Part shown: positions 16,886-25,443 of the stretch, in pieces
Layout of the letters: each line of letters starts with the position of its first letter
Position numbering within the stretch: the stretch's first letter is position 1
Virus record (IMG/VR): IMGVR_UViG_3300030107_001155
Span: 1 to 42,168 of that record
Direction: 5' to 3' (one strand)
Origin: a virus
Length of the DNA: 42,168 nucleotides
Notes under the pieces: generated by a model
The model's database searches: none
What the model saw: the letters and a program-made list of their open reading frames with translations, nothing else
Told to the model about the DNA's origin: nothing
Position numbers and translations under genes: made by a program

Positions 16886-17677
16886 CTACGCATGACTAAT
16901 TCCAAAAGCAGTAATTCTACCTGATGTTAAATTACCCGACTCAGCTAAAAACTGTGCTCTGTCACAAGTAATAACAGCATTCCTAACTCCAGCCATTACA
17001 ACAAATCCCAAGTGACCATCATTATAAAGGTGTGCAGATTGGCTTGTTATTAATGGTTTAATTACACCATCGGAAGGCTGATGAAGAAAAACAACACCCC
17101 CAAATCCTTCACCTGTAGCATTACCAACACCCCCATTACCTGCACCAGCCCCAACATTTAAATTAATTTGTGCTTCTGCACTATCGCCAGCCCCAGTTAA
17201 ATCTGGAGCACCATCGGTTGCTCTAAATACTCCTACCCATCTGTAGTCTGATGACCCTGAATCAAATCCACTGCTGTCACCTAATCGCATATAAATATCA
17301 GCATCGTCTGTGGCAATTTTTAAATCTGAAATAACAAAAGCATAGGTGTCATAAGTTGCACTTAAACCTGTGAAATCAGCAGAAGCATCATCATCAATTG
17401 CAGCCGTTGAAATTAAATTCCATGCTCCACCACCAGCAGCAGCAAATACTGGAACAGTACCAGCTCCTTGAGATTTTAAAAAATGTCCAGAAGTTCCTGC
17501 AGCCACAGTAGTAGGATTACCAGAAGCATCCCAAGTAATAAGTTCTCCATCAGTTCCATTTTTTAATTCTGTAAGACCAATAGCGTCATTAGCTACTTTA
17601 GCTTCGGTAATAGAATCATCAGAAATAGCAGACGTACCTATCTGTCCCTTAATAGGCTGTGGACCAATTATTCTCAT
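16886..17677 (-). CDS. Tail fibre/appendage protein, 263 aa
   Basis: The N-terminus has the repeat style of marine tail fibres (GTSAISDDSITEAKVANDAI), followed by a GTSGHFLKSQGAGTVPVFAA linker typical of the boundary before a C-terminal receptor-binding domain. The rest is a Gly/Ser/Asp-rich beta domain. The tail chaperone-like gene is directly downstream. It probably forms part of the trimeric adsorption apparatus. The host receptor cannot be deduced. Confidence 0.75.
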   Translation of the reverse strand: MRIIGPQPIKGQIGTSAISDDSITEAKVANDAIGLTELKNGTDGELITWDASGNPTTVAAGTSGHFLKSQGAGTVPVFAAAGGGAWNLISTAAIDDDASADFTGLSATYDTYAFVISDLKIATDDADIYMRLGDSSGFDSGSSDYRWVGVFRATDGAPDLTGAGDSAEAQINLNVGAGAGNGGVGNATGEGFGGVVFLHQPSDGVIKPLITSQSAHLYNDGHLGFVVMAGVRNAVITCDRAQFLAESGNLTSGRITAFGISHA

Positions 17678-17678
17678 C

Positions 17679-18026
17679 TTATGTAATCTCCATTACTGAA
17701 AGAACAACATCCAAAGCAGCACTTCCTGTTACAGAAAGCGTGTCTGTTGTTTCCATTACGACTTTATTGCCACTTAATATTTCAAGGGTAGTGTTTCCTG
17801 CAATTGCTGTTGTAGTTAAAAGCTCAACATCTTGGTTAGCTTCGTTGTTAGCACCTGCCCTGTTAGCTGTATCAGTACCTAATGTAACCGTTGCATTCGA
17901 TGATCCGCTAGTAGTATTGCCTAGCATCAAACCTAAAATTATTGTAGTTGTTGAACTAGCTACAGTATAGATAACATCAGATGATGTTACCCCTGCCTTG
18001 GTAATTACCTTAAATGTATTCGCCAT
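17679..18026 (-). CDS. Small beta-rich tail-region protein, 115 aa
   Basis: This Thr/Val/Ser/Ala-rich protein consists of alternating short beta strands (VIYTVASSTTTIILGLMLGN, VELLTTTAIAGNTTLEILSG). It has no enzyme motif or membrane helix. Between two fibre genes and separated from one by a single base, it is probably a tail or fibre accessory structural protein. I do not know the family, though similar small beta proteins with AGNTTLEI-type strands occur in marine phages. Confidence 0.6.
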   Translation of the reverse strand: MANTFKVITKAGVTSSDVIYTVASSTTTIILGLMLGNTTSGSSNATVTLGTDTANRAGANNEANQDVELLTTTAIAGNTTLEILSGNKVVMETTDTLSVTGSAALDVVLSVMEIT

Positions 18027-18069
18027 ATTATTTACTCCTTTGGGATACTTCCCCCATTGTTATTATTAA

Positions 18070-19380
18070 TTACCCAAGTGCAATAGCTAACGCTGTAGCT
18101 GTTCCTTCTGATATTAACGCACCTGCACTTGAAGTAGCTGTACCAGTTACGACCAAATTACCACCAACATTAAGATCACTCGCTAACGACACAACTCCAG
18201 CAGACGTTATCTCTAAGTCACTAGTATCGGCTAAAGCCGTACCTGAGTGTATCTTAAACTTTTCACTATCGGAGTCATCAATACCCACAGTAAATAATGT
18301 CGTACCAGCTTGTTGAAACTCAGTTGTAATGTCTCCACTACCTGCTCCTACAGTTAGTTTATAGCCAGCAGAAGTTATAACACCACTTGTTACGTCATTA
18401 CCACTATTAATTAAAAAAGCATCATCTACATTTAGTGTATTAGTAGAAAGAGAAATGTTAGTTCCTGCTACAAGAGCAGTTTTTGATATTGCTATAGCTG
18501 CACCAGAGGCAACACTTGCATCTACAACTGCATTAGCTGCTAACTGATCTGCACCTACCGCATCATCAGCAATTTTAGCTTGTGTAACATTATCATCAAC
18601 TATAGAAGCTGTTACTACAGCACTAGATGCTAATTGATCTGCACCTACCGCATCATCAGCAATTTTAGCTTGTGTAACATTATCATCAACTATAGAAGCT
18701 GTTACAACTGCGTTAGCTGCTAACTCATCTGCACCTACTGCATCGTCTGCTAACATAGCATTTTCTACTGCAGCATTAGCAATAGTAACAGCACCGTTAG
18801 ATGCTATCGTAACATCACCAGATACTGCAACAGGATTATAATTAGTACCATCTGCTACAAGGATATGTCCAGAAGTATTCGTACCCATTGTAAGATCATC
18901 ACCTGTAATAGTAAGATCTCCACCAACTGTTGTGTTACCTGATATGTCTACTGCACCATTAATATCTATTGTAGTTGCATTAATTTCTATTTCAGTATCT
19001 GATACTAAATCTAATACACCGTCTGCTGATTGATGAATGTAAGTTCCTGTATCACCAAATTGTAATCTGTTTGTGCTACTTACTAAAATTGCATCAGAAA
19101 ACTCAAAGTAATCTTCATCTTCCATCCATTTAAGTACACCGTCATTTGTTTCACCATCAAATGTCATAGTAATATCAGTACCTGCAGTTGCAGCACCAAT
19201 TGTAATAGAATTACTACCAGTTAACTTTGACAGAGCACCACCGTTACCTGCTGTACCATCATGCGTATGTCCAGACGTTCCAAAAGCAGTAATAATAGCA
19301 TCAAACTCTTCGTTTGTATCTTCTGCTTTAATTGTGTCTCCTGTAGTATATGTATTTTGTCTTGCTGAATATCCTGCCAT
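18070..19380 (-). CDS. Tail fibre protein with 30-residue repeats, 436 aa
   Basis: The N-terminus (residues 1-90; RQNTYTTGDTIKAEDTNEEF then TSGHTHDGTAGNGG) is the widespread fibre head pattern with an HTHDG motif. The middle (about residues 195-300) contains tandem 30-residue repeats of the form DDAVGADQLA...VTASIVDDNVTQAKIA, which likely build a trimeric beta-helical shaft. The C-terminus is beta-rich (LEITSAGVVSLASDLNVGGN). The protein should be part of the adsorption fibre. The repeats are near identical in DNA, so repeat number could change by slippage or recombination. Confidence 0.85.
   Translation of the reverse strand: MAGYSARQNTYTTGDTIKAEDTNEEFDAIITAFGTSGHTHDGTAGNGGALSKLTGSNSITIGAATAGTDITMTFDGETNDGVLKWMEDEDYFEFSDAILVSSTNRLQFGDTGTYIHQSADGVLDLVSDTEIEINATTIDINGAVDISGNTTVGGDLTITGDDLTMGTNTSGHILVADGTNYNPVAVSGDVTIASNGAVTIANAAVENAMLADDAVGADELAANAVVTASIVDDNVTQAKIADDAVGADQLASSAVVTASIVDDNVTQAKIADDAVGADQLAANAVVDASVASGAAIAISKTALVAGTNISLSTNTLNVDDAFLINSGNDVTSGVITSAGYKLTVGAGSGDITTEFQQAGTTLFTVGIDDSDSEKFKIHSGTALADTSDLEITSAGVVSLASDLNVGGNLVVTGTATSSAGALISEGTATALAIALG
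18541..18760. repeat. 90-bp tandem repeat inside the tail fibre gene
   Basis: Two full 90-bp units (18541-18630 and 18631-18720) and a diverged partial third unit (18721 to about 18760) lie head to tail in phase with the reading frame. A 70-base core is identical between the first two units (18546-18615 and 18636-18705). Each unit encodes 30 fibre residues. Identity at synonymous positions shows a recent duplication or ongoing homogenisation. Confidence 0.9.
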
Positions 19381-19381
19381 T

Positions 19382-21115
19382 TTACATTCTCGCTCCCGGT
19401 GTAAATTCTAACTCAAATCCTTTTAAGGTTATAGGTGGATTGCTACTTGTATCTGTTAAACGTATAACGACTGTAAATCCGCTTCCTTCTACTGATTGTC
19501 TTACAATTGGCATACCTTCTGCACCGTATACTGCAGAACCGTACAATGAACCTGAATTACCGTAGACAGCAGCAGTATCGGCTGTGGTTAATGTGTATGC
19601 TGCAGGTTGCGGTGTTCCAGCATCCTCAAAATCATACTTAACAAATAACGAGACATTTACTGCACCTTCAGGATCATAGTTTACATTAATACGTTGCATA
19701 GTTTTTCTTATACCAGCATCACCCATTGTTAAGTCTGGTGATCTGTAGAGGGCTGTCATAGCTGTTCCGGCAAATGTGTTTCCTGATTCTTGTTTGTATA
19801 CATAGCCATCGTATCCACCATGTATAATTGTTTCAACACCCGATACAAATCCAGAAACACAACAAGAAGGTTTTAGTCCTCGTATATCACTGTATTCCCA
19901 ACCTAGCTGTCCTTGAGGATTAGATTTAAGAACTCCTATTAATCCTTTAGCAGAAGTTTCTAAACCACCTGTTGTTGGATAAAACAAACGATATTGACTT
20001 TTACCTCGAATAACAACAGAGGATACATTGTCAAATCCTATGTTATTAATTCTATCCTGTATTTGTTTAGATACAGTTCCTAATTCTACGTCACCAATAC
20101 GTGCAGTACCAGCAACAGTACGTAAACCATCTGGTGCTAGAAAGAGAATGTCACCGCCTATTTCCTGCACACTAAAAGCATCTGAACATCCTACGTTACG
20201 TGAAACAGGTTCTATTGCAAAATCTGCTAACGCATTTCCTGTTAGTTTGTAGATACGATCTTCACAAAATATCATCAGTGATTCACGAAAAGATTTGATA
20301 GCAACAATAGTACTATCTACATTTAACGAACCTGCACCGTTGCCTGATGTAAAATCATTCTCATCACCAATAGCAGAAAATATTATTGTGTTAGGTTCAG
20401 CACTCATGCCAGCATAAAACATATGATTTTTAAAAGCTGCAATCATACTAGGATTTGTTGGGGCTGTGCCTAAACCTGCAAAAGTTACACTAGCACTGCT
20501 AATAGTACCTGTTGTAGCTACGGACATTGTTATAGTTGTACCTGAAACACTCGATACTTTAGCACCAGAACCAATGTTAGTACCGCCTATGTACATACCT
20601 TCAGCTATACCAGCAGCACTCGTTACACTTAATGATGTTGAAGAACTACTTGCTGATCCTGTTGCGGATATTGTTGTAGAACCTTTTATGTCAACAACAG
20701 TAGTGCCATTATAAAAACTTGCAAAGTTAGCACCATCAGCAAAGATAAGTCTATTCTCATTAGTAGTAAAGTTGTACTCTTCAAAACGATAACGTCCTGC
20801 ACTCGTTCTTCCTGTGTCTATACTCGACCAGCCACTGCCAGAACTTTCTTGAACAATCGTACCTGAAGCTGCTATAACCTTATCTGCAAATATAGCTACA
20901 CCCAATACTGTGTCCGTAGCTCCACCTAGTAAATTAGCGTCATATTTAGCTGTACCACTTAACCTACGATAACCACCTTTTACAGAAGGTTCAAAGTTTT
21001 GCAGTATTGTAGCTGCTCCAACTGGCATCGTATAAACATCTCTGTCTAGTACTAAACCACCTGATACCGTTACAACGTAAGGAGATATATATTCGGGTGC
21101 TGTTATCTCAGCCAT
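19382..21115 (-). CDS. Tail hub/nozzle-like protein with inserted Ig-like domain, 577 aa
   Basis: This large beta-rich protein has an N-terminus (DRDVYTMPVGAATILQNFEP) and core (FKNHMFYAGMSAEPNTIIFS, FRESLMIFCEDRIYKLTG) that match the style of P22 gp10 and T7 gp12-like tail hub proteins, which form a beta-propeller nozzle below the adaptor ring. Residues about 140-205 (SLSVTSAAGIAEGMYIGG then VSGTTITMSVATTG) look like a small Ig-like beta domain inserted in the core. It sits just downstream of the adaptor-like gene, two bases apart, as tail tube genes usually do. Confidence 0.75.
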   Translation of the reverse strand: MAEITAPEYISPYVVTVSGGLVLDRDVYTMPVGAATILQNFEPSVKGGYRRLSGTAKYDANLLGGATDTVLGVAIFADKVIAASGTIVQESSGSGWSSIDTGRTSAGRYRFEEYNFTTNENRLIFADGANFASFYNGTTVVDIKGSTTISATGSASSSSTSLSVTSAAGIAEGMYIGGTNIGSGAKVSSVSGTTITMSVATTGTISSASVTFAGLGTAPTNPSMIAAFKNHMFYAGMSAEPNTIIFSAIGDENDFTSGNGAGSLNVDSTIVAIKSFRESLMIFCEDRIYKLTGNALADFAIEPVSRNVGCSDAFSVQEIGGDILFLAPDGLRTVAGTARIGDVELGTVSKQIQDRINNIGFDNVSSVVIRGKSQYRLFYPTTGGLETSAKGLIGVLKSNPQGQLGWEYSDIRGLKPSCCVSGFVSGVETIIHGGYDGYVYKQESGNTFAGTAMTALYRSPDLTMGDAGIRKTMQRINVNYDPEGAVNVSLFVKYDFEDAGTPQPAAYTLTTADTAAVYGNSGSLYGSAVYGAEGMPIVRQSVEGSGFTVVIRLTDTSSNPPITLKGFELEFTPGARM

Positions 21116-21116
21116 G

Positions 21117-22205
21117 TTATGCGTTCACACCTACAAAACGTTTGGAAGCTCCTGTAATACCTGCAGGATAAAAATAGTTTTGATGATTTAACAACTCAAC
21201 TCTCATTCTTTTTACACCTTCCAGATAATCTTTTTCAGCTAACTGAGCACCAGCCATGTTTGCTCTCATCATGTACGCATAGTATTTAGCTCTGTTAACT
21301 ACGATGTCATTAAACCTATCAGGCAATGTAGGACTATCGTTATGTGCAGATAAATCTGTATGTGTTATAAAATAATCATAAGAAACAGAATACGTGCTCT
21401 TTTCTGGTATAGGACTAAAACCTATATTACTGTTATCTTGTGTACGATAAACATATCGAGGTAAACCAAACTGATCTGAACTTGTTGTGCTAAGATCACG
21501 TTCACTGTGGTTATCAAGCCACTCATTGTAAGAAAGATATGTTAAACGTTCTGGTTGAATATTTTCAGTAACTTCTACACTGCCTACGTCATAGTTGCTG
21601 GAAGCTGTATTAGCAAAACCTATGTATATGGTTGTAGCAGTTGCAGTGAATGTAGTTATATTATACTCTCCATCACCTGCATTGTCAACAGTTAATGTTG
21701 TACTAGATATTTCTGTACCACCAGAACTTGTACCTATTTTTAGAGTTATGTCTCCACCAAAAGTACGTGTTCTAACAACATAGTCTTTACCGTTTATTGT
21801 ACTGATAGATTGTGTAGCTTCAGCAGCATTTAGACGTAGAGCACCATCTGCTGAAGCTTTAGTGTAGAAAGGAGATCCTGATACTGTTGTCCAATTACTA
21901 ATGTTGTTTGTAAACGAACCATTTGTAATTAAATCAGTTGGTGTTAATACAAAACTATTAAAGTTTATCTTACGAGCATCAGAAGGATAACCATACGTTC
22001 TTTGACCTGCTGTCAAAACTTGTTCTTTGGCTTTATACAAAAATGACCATTCTACTTCTGAATTGTAAATATCGTTAATTCCTTTGTTAACGACATTCTT
22101 CACCATAGATTGCACACCTCTCGATGAACTAAAATTTGAAGAAGTTAACTCAACTTCATTTAATTCATTTAAAACTCTGTTCGTTAAGGTCAAGTATGTT
22201 GCCAT
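21117..22205 (-). CDS. Head-tail adaptor/tail tubular protein A-like, with inserted carbohydrate-binding-like domain, 362 aa
   Basis: The N-terminal 85 residues (LTNRVLNELNEVEL, then VNKGINDIYNSEVEWSFLYK) and the C-terminal helices (RFNDIVVNRAKYYAYMMRAN) match the T7 gp11/P22 gp4-like adaptor class that forms a ring under the portal. Between them, residues about 90-214 form a different module: it opens LITNGSFTNNISNWTTVSG and closes TTIYIGFANTASSNYDVGSV, the usual start and end of CBM4/9-type galactose-binding-like beta sandwiches. Such an insertion would decorate the outside of the neck. The adaptor role is a good inference from order (capsid to adaptor to hub). Confidence 0.72.
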   Translation of the reverse strand: MATYLTLTNRVLNELNEVELTSSNFSSSRGVQSMVKNVVNKGINDIYNSEVEWSFLYKAKEQVLTAGQRTYGYPSDARKINFNSFVLTPTDLITNGSFTNNISNWTTVSGSPFYTKASADGALRLNAAEATQSISTINGKDYVVRTRTFGGDITLKIGTSSGGTEISSTTLTVDNAGDGEYNITTFTATATTIYIGFANTASSNYDVGSVEVTENIQPERLTYLSYNEWLDNHSERDLSTTSSDQFGLPRYVYRTQDNSNIGFSPIPEKSTYSVSYDYFITHTDLSAHNDSPTLPDRFNDIVVNRAKYYAYMMRANMAGAQLAEKDYLEGVKRMRVELLNHQNYFYPAGITGASKRFVGVNA

Positions 22206-22211
22206 TAAACG

Positions 22212-22736
22212 TTATCCTTTATACTTTGCTACACGACCACCATACGCATACATTTTACCTTTTTTAATCATACCACCACCCATATAATACTGTGGCATCT
22301 TTTTCTTTTTTTCAGGTGAAGCCATCTTTTTAGCAGACATGTCAGAAGCACCTACCATACCGCCTGAAGCGTTAGCTTTCATTTCTTTTCGTTCTCTAGG
22401 TTCTTTTTGAGAAATATCTACATCTTTTCCAGTTGTATATTCTTTTATTTGTCTTTTACGTTGTGCTGCAGAAGGTGAATTTAGTTTTCTTTGTTTCTCT
22501 TTCTTTTTAAGGTTGAATCTCCTTGGGCCTAAATTAGCTCCTTGAGCTACTCTCAAATTAGCCCATGCTTTCTTCTCCTCTTCATTTGCTTTTTTATATG
22601 CTGAACTTTTTTTACCATATAAATTTTTAGCTTTGTTTGCTTTGTTCAGTGCTTTATCGTAAGCATCATGAGCTTTTTCTAAATTTTTTTCTTGTTCTTT
22701 TTCATGTCGCATTAACCTGCGTTCTTCATCATCCAT
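22212..22736 (-). CDS. Lys-rich protein with C-terminal YAYGGRVAK tag, 174 aa
   Basis: The first 110 residues are an extremely Lys/Glu/Ala-rich helical region (KALNKANKAKNLYGKKSSAY). The C-terminus changes to a Gly/Met module: ASGGMVGASDMSAKKM, then YYMGGGMIKKGKMYAYGGRV. The module recurs in proteins at 37420-37734 and, in part, 37031-37417 of this window. No enzyme motif is visible. Position between a structural protein and the adaptor suggests a virion or assembly protein, possibly bound to DNA or capsid through its basic region. Confidence 0.65.
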   Translation of the reverse strand: MDDEERRLMRHEKEQEKNLEKAHDAYDKALNKANKAKNLYGKKSSAYKKANEEEKKAWANLRVAQGANLGPRRFNLKKKEKQRKLNSPSAAQRKRQIKEYTTGKDVDISQKEPRERKEMKANASGGMVGASDMSAKKMASPEKKKKMPQYYMGGGMIKKGKMYAYGGRVAKYKG

Positions 22737-22753
22737 TTTATTCTCCTTTTAAG

Positions 22754-23245
22754 TTAAGTTGCAGCAAAGACACGTACATTAGCTGTACTGCCTGATGAGT
22801 TATAACATTCTATTCGGTCTATTGTATCTGCAGACCAATTTGTTTCCCACGTATCTATTTCACTTTGATGATTGCTCTCATTAAACGTACCAGCCATATT
22901 ACCCATGTTACGACTATCATCACTGCCTAGAACAAAAGGTACACCAGCAATTAATTTAACACAGAAACCGTTTTCTATATTATTTCCTGATAGTGTTCCA
23001 CCTTCATTACAAACGAGTTGTAGCTCTACAGTCTGATCTGCTTCTATCCACAAAAAATCAAAGTCTGATAAAAGATCATCATTCCATACTTCTGTAAGCG
23101 TTGAGTTAGTAATACTATAACGCTTATCAAAGTAATGTGTAATTGTTATTGAATCAGTAGCAGTAGTGCTTCCACCAGTAATAGTATGACTATCATCATC
23201 AGGAATATCTACTGTAAAGTGTGTAGTCAAACTTAATGTAGCCAT
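22754..23245 (-). CDS. Structural-type beta protein, 163 aa
   Basis: This polar, Asp/Ser/Thr-rich protein probably has an all-beta fold (TATDSITITHYFDKRYSITN, VELQLVCNEGGTLSG, GSTANVRVFAAT at the end). There is no membrane segment or catalytic motif. It lies two genes downstream of the capsid genes and next to the oxygenase. I do not recognise the family; a minor capsid, decoration or tail protein is most likely. GGAG precedes the start. Confidence 0.6.
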   Translation of the reverse strand: MATLSLTTHFTVDIPDDDSHTITGGSTTATDSITITHYFDKRYSITNSTLTEVWNDDLLSDFDFLWIEADQTVELQLVCNEGGTLSGNNIENGFCVKLIAGVPFVLGSDDSRNMGNMAGTFNESNHQSEIDTWETNWSADTIDRIECYNSSGSTANVRVFAAT

Positions 23246-23258
23246 TCGTCTTTACTCC

Positions 23259-23894
23259 TTACTTACCCCATTCTTTTTTAAGGTACGTTTGTATTAAAGT
23301 TGATTTAATAAATATTTCTTTGTTTTGATCCATAAGGTAAGAGTTTACCTCGTACATCGTGTGAAGAAGAAAAGATTGTTCGTATGTTACGTTAGAGGAT
23401 AACCATCCAATAATATTTTCTCTTTCACCTTTTATTATTCTTTTTACACCATGTGGATAAATTATAGGAAATATAACAGCTTCACCACTCGATAGCTTTC
23501 GTTCTATGTTTCCTAGAGGTGTCTGTAAAACAAATTCTCCACCTTCATAATCATCCGATAAATTTACACTAAAACCGTAATCAAAATATATGTTGTTAGA
23601 TTTAGGTTTAGCTTTAAAAGAATCTACGTGTATATCGTAAAAATCACCCTCAACGTATTTATTATAAAAATTTACAGAAACTCTGTTGGGACAATAAACT
23701 GAATCAATGTAGTGATTATCATAAAATTTATTTGTCAGTATTCTACGTACATTTTCAGGTATACCGATAGATTCTGTGTTACTTTTAGAATTTTTAATAG
23801 GTTGTGTAATTGAACCGTTTATAAATTTAGCTTTACGTATTCCTTTTGCACAATCTTTAACTTCATTATCTTCAAGCAGCTTTAAAAAAAACAT
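23259..23894 (-). CDS. 2-oxoglutarate/Fe(II)-dependent oxygenase (prolyl-4-hydroxylase-like)
   Basis: This 211-aa protein carries the facial triad of Fe(II)/2OG dioxygenases: His89 and Asp91 (YDIHVD), His148 (IIYPHGVKRI), and Arg158, ten residues later, to bind 2-oxoglutarate. EGGEFVL and SSGEAVIFP are typical strands of the P4H/PiuC group. These enzymes hydroxylate protein side chains or other substrates using 2OG and oxygen. Two of its three usual settings (host-like metabolism, DNA-base modification) have no partner here. Because the gene is embedded among head and tail genes, a virion-protein target is a reasonable inference. A terminator-like hairpin separates it from the capsid genes upstream. 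Confidence 0.85.
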   Translation of the reverse strand: MFFLKLLEDNEVKDCAKGIRKAKFINGSITQPIKNSKSNTESIGIPENVRRILTNKFYDNHYIDSVYCPNRVSVNFYNKYVEGDFYDIHVDSFKAKPKSNNIYFDYGFSVNLSDDYEGGEFVLQTPLGNIERKLSSGEAVIFPIIYPHGVKRIIKGERENIIGWLSSNVTYEQSFLLHTMYEVNSYLMDQNKEIFIKSTLIQTYLKKEWGK

Positions 23895-23921
23895 AATGTG
23901 TCCTTTCTGTCAAAACAATAC

Positions 23922-23959
23922 AATACAAAGAAAGTGTGGGATTTTTGCAGAACCCCACA
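23922..23959 (-). terminator. Terminator-like hairpin after capsid/decoration genes
   Basis: On the minus strand, TGTGGG (23954-23959) and CCCACA (23935-23940) form a six-pair GC-rich stem with a 13-base loop, followed by CTTTCTTTG. The stem is perfect but the U tract is interrupted, so it is more likely to attenuate than to stop transcription. It lies between the decoration-like gene and the oxygenase and could reduce transcription of tail genes relative to capsid genes. Confidence 0.45.
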
Positions 23960-23974
23960 AAACTGTATTAAGTG

Positions 23975-24451
23975 TTACGTGCCAGTAGACACCGTAGCCG
24001 ATTCAACTGGGTTAACTGAAACATCAGCTAACACAACATGAATACGGAAACGTAGAGCACTTTCACCAGTTGATCCACCATCTAAGATGAGAGCATCAAT
24101 AGTGTCAGCACTTGTGAGCATACGAGCATTAGATCCTGATGCTCCTACAGCAGCTTCTAGGAATGGTGAGAAACCTGCAGCACATGCAGAACCGTCAAGA
24201 AAACAGTCCACATCACCGCCAGTAAACCCAATATCCATAGTAATTTGACCATTGCCACGAGCTTCTAGAACTTCTAGACACCCTGCAATAATCATAGTAT
24301 CAGCAGGTACATCGATCAATTGAACGATGTCACCACCAGCACCACCATCTGCAGTATCCCACACAGGAGATGTTACAACATATGGAACAGCAGCATTAGA
24401 AGGATGCCCAGCAGTACCACCGCCTGTAACAGTACGATCATAAGTAGCCAT
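23975..24451 (-). CDS. Capsid decoration/head fibre-like protein, 158 aa
   Basis: This Gly/Ala/Asp/Thr-rich beta protein has no catalytic motif (AGGDIVQLIDVPADTMIIAG, LRFRIHVVLADVSVNPVE). It contains cysteines (GGDVDCFLDGSACAAG) that could stabilise it outside the head. It follows the major capsid gene by 14 bases and ends at a terminator-like hairpin, so it is made with the capsid protein in high amount. This position and composition suit a capsid decoration or stabilising protein, but the family is not recognised. Confidence 0.65.
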   Translation of the reverse strand: MATYDRTVTGGGTAGHPSNAAVPYVVTSPVWDTADGGAGGDIVQLIDVPADTMIIAGCLEVLEARGNGQITMDIGFTGGDVDCFLDGSACAAGFSPFLEAAVGASGSNARMLTSADTIDALILDGGSTGESALRFRIHVVLADVSVNPVESATVSTGT

Positions 24452-24465
24452 TTTTAATCCTCCTT

Positions 24466-25416
24466 TTAACTGTCTAGATCCATCAACCCTTTGAATACAC
24501 CTTTGTAGCCAGAACCTGATCCACGAATAACTTTACGTCCAAATACGTGAAGACCACGTACAATGTCAGCAAAACTATTCGGATCACGAATGACTTCCGT
24601 CTTAGCAATATGAGAAGCAGTTACTACTGCAGACATATGACCAAAGAGGATCAAAGTGTGTCCAGAGGTTGCAGAATCGTTGAAAACATGCGTTGCTGCT
24701 GAACCAGTAGTACCAACACCAATTGCATTAGACTGATACATATCAAATCCATGCAACTTCTGTTCTGTAACTTTGCCGTTAAGCAATGGAGACTGTGCTC
24801 CACCAGTTATAGACATGTCCATAATTTTAGAAGATGCTTTACGCAATACTTCATAAAATCCGGGTGCTGCTACTAACCATCTATTTTCTTCAGGAACATC
24901 GTTCTTATCTAGCTCCGCAGCAGCTTGTGCTACTAAGTCGGCAACTTCGTCACCAGTATTAGCAGATGTAGCTTGCGTTTGAAGCGTTCCTGAAGGAGTA
25001 GCTGCGTTATCAGCAATCGCTTTAAGAACATTGTAGTCATAAGCTTTCTTCAAGGTGTAAGCACCAGAAGATGTAGCTAATGATTCAAAGTTCAAGTGAC
25101 TATGACGCTCTTCAATGTCATCAACCTTAAAAGCAAAGTAGTTGCCTTGGTCTACGACAAGCTGAATTTGATCATCAGCAAGAGCTTCAGTATTTACTGT
25201 GCTACCACGAGTATAAGAGTTTACCGTGATGGTAGGCTCTTTTATGATATTCACAGTATCGCCAAAGTTTTCAATCTCTCCAGCGTAATCGGTATTCGTA
25301 ATTGCTTCCGCTACCGAGGCACGTCTAAAGAATTTGAGAACTTTTTGGCTATAGATTACAGGTACAAAATTACCACTAGGTAGATTTCCATATCCTGCTG
25401 CAGTCGAAAAAGCCAT
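24466..25416 (-). CDS. Major capsid protein, 316 aa
   Basis: Gene order (scaffold, capsid, decoration) and sequence point to the major head protein of HK97 fold. There is an extended N-terminal arm (YGNLPSGNFVPVIYSQKVLK), then RRASVAEAITNTDYAGEIEN, an acidic strand with FKVDDIEERHS, a P-domain-like helix (EVADLVAQAAAELDKNDVPE) followed by RWLVAAPGFYEVLRK, and a late strand (HTLILFGHMSAVVTASHIAK). Many P22- and T7-type marine capsids have the same PEENRWLV-AAPGFYE element. A good ribosome site (AGAAGGAGAAA) precedes the start. Codon and base composition here is less AT-rich than in the internal virion genes. Confidence 0.88.
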   Translation of the reverse strand: MAFSTAAGYGNLPSGNFVPVIYSQKVLKFFRRASVAEAITNTDYAGEIENFGDTVNIIKEPTITVNSYTRGSTVNTEALADDQIQLVVDQGNYFAFKVDDIEERHSHLNFESLATSSGAYTLKKAYDYNVLKAIADNAATPSGTLQTQATSANTGDEVADLVAQAAAELDKNDVPEENRWLVAAPGFYEVLRKASSKIMDMSITGGAQSPLLNGKVTEQKLHGFDMYQSNAIGVGTTGSAATHVFNDSATSGHTLILFGHMSAVVTASHIAKTEVIRDPNSFADIVRGLHVFGRKVIRGSGSGYKGVFKGLMDLDS

Positions 25417-25443
25417 TGTTTTTCTCCTTCTTATTCTATATTA

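Noticed and set aside
18541-18760. Tandem repeats considered as a CRISPR array
   Set aside because: The repeats are contiguous, in frame and without spacers; they encode fibre shaft residues.
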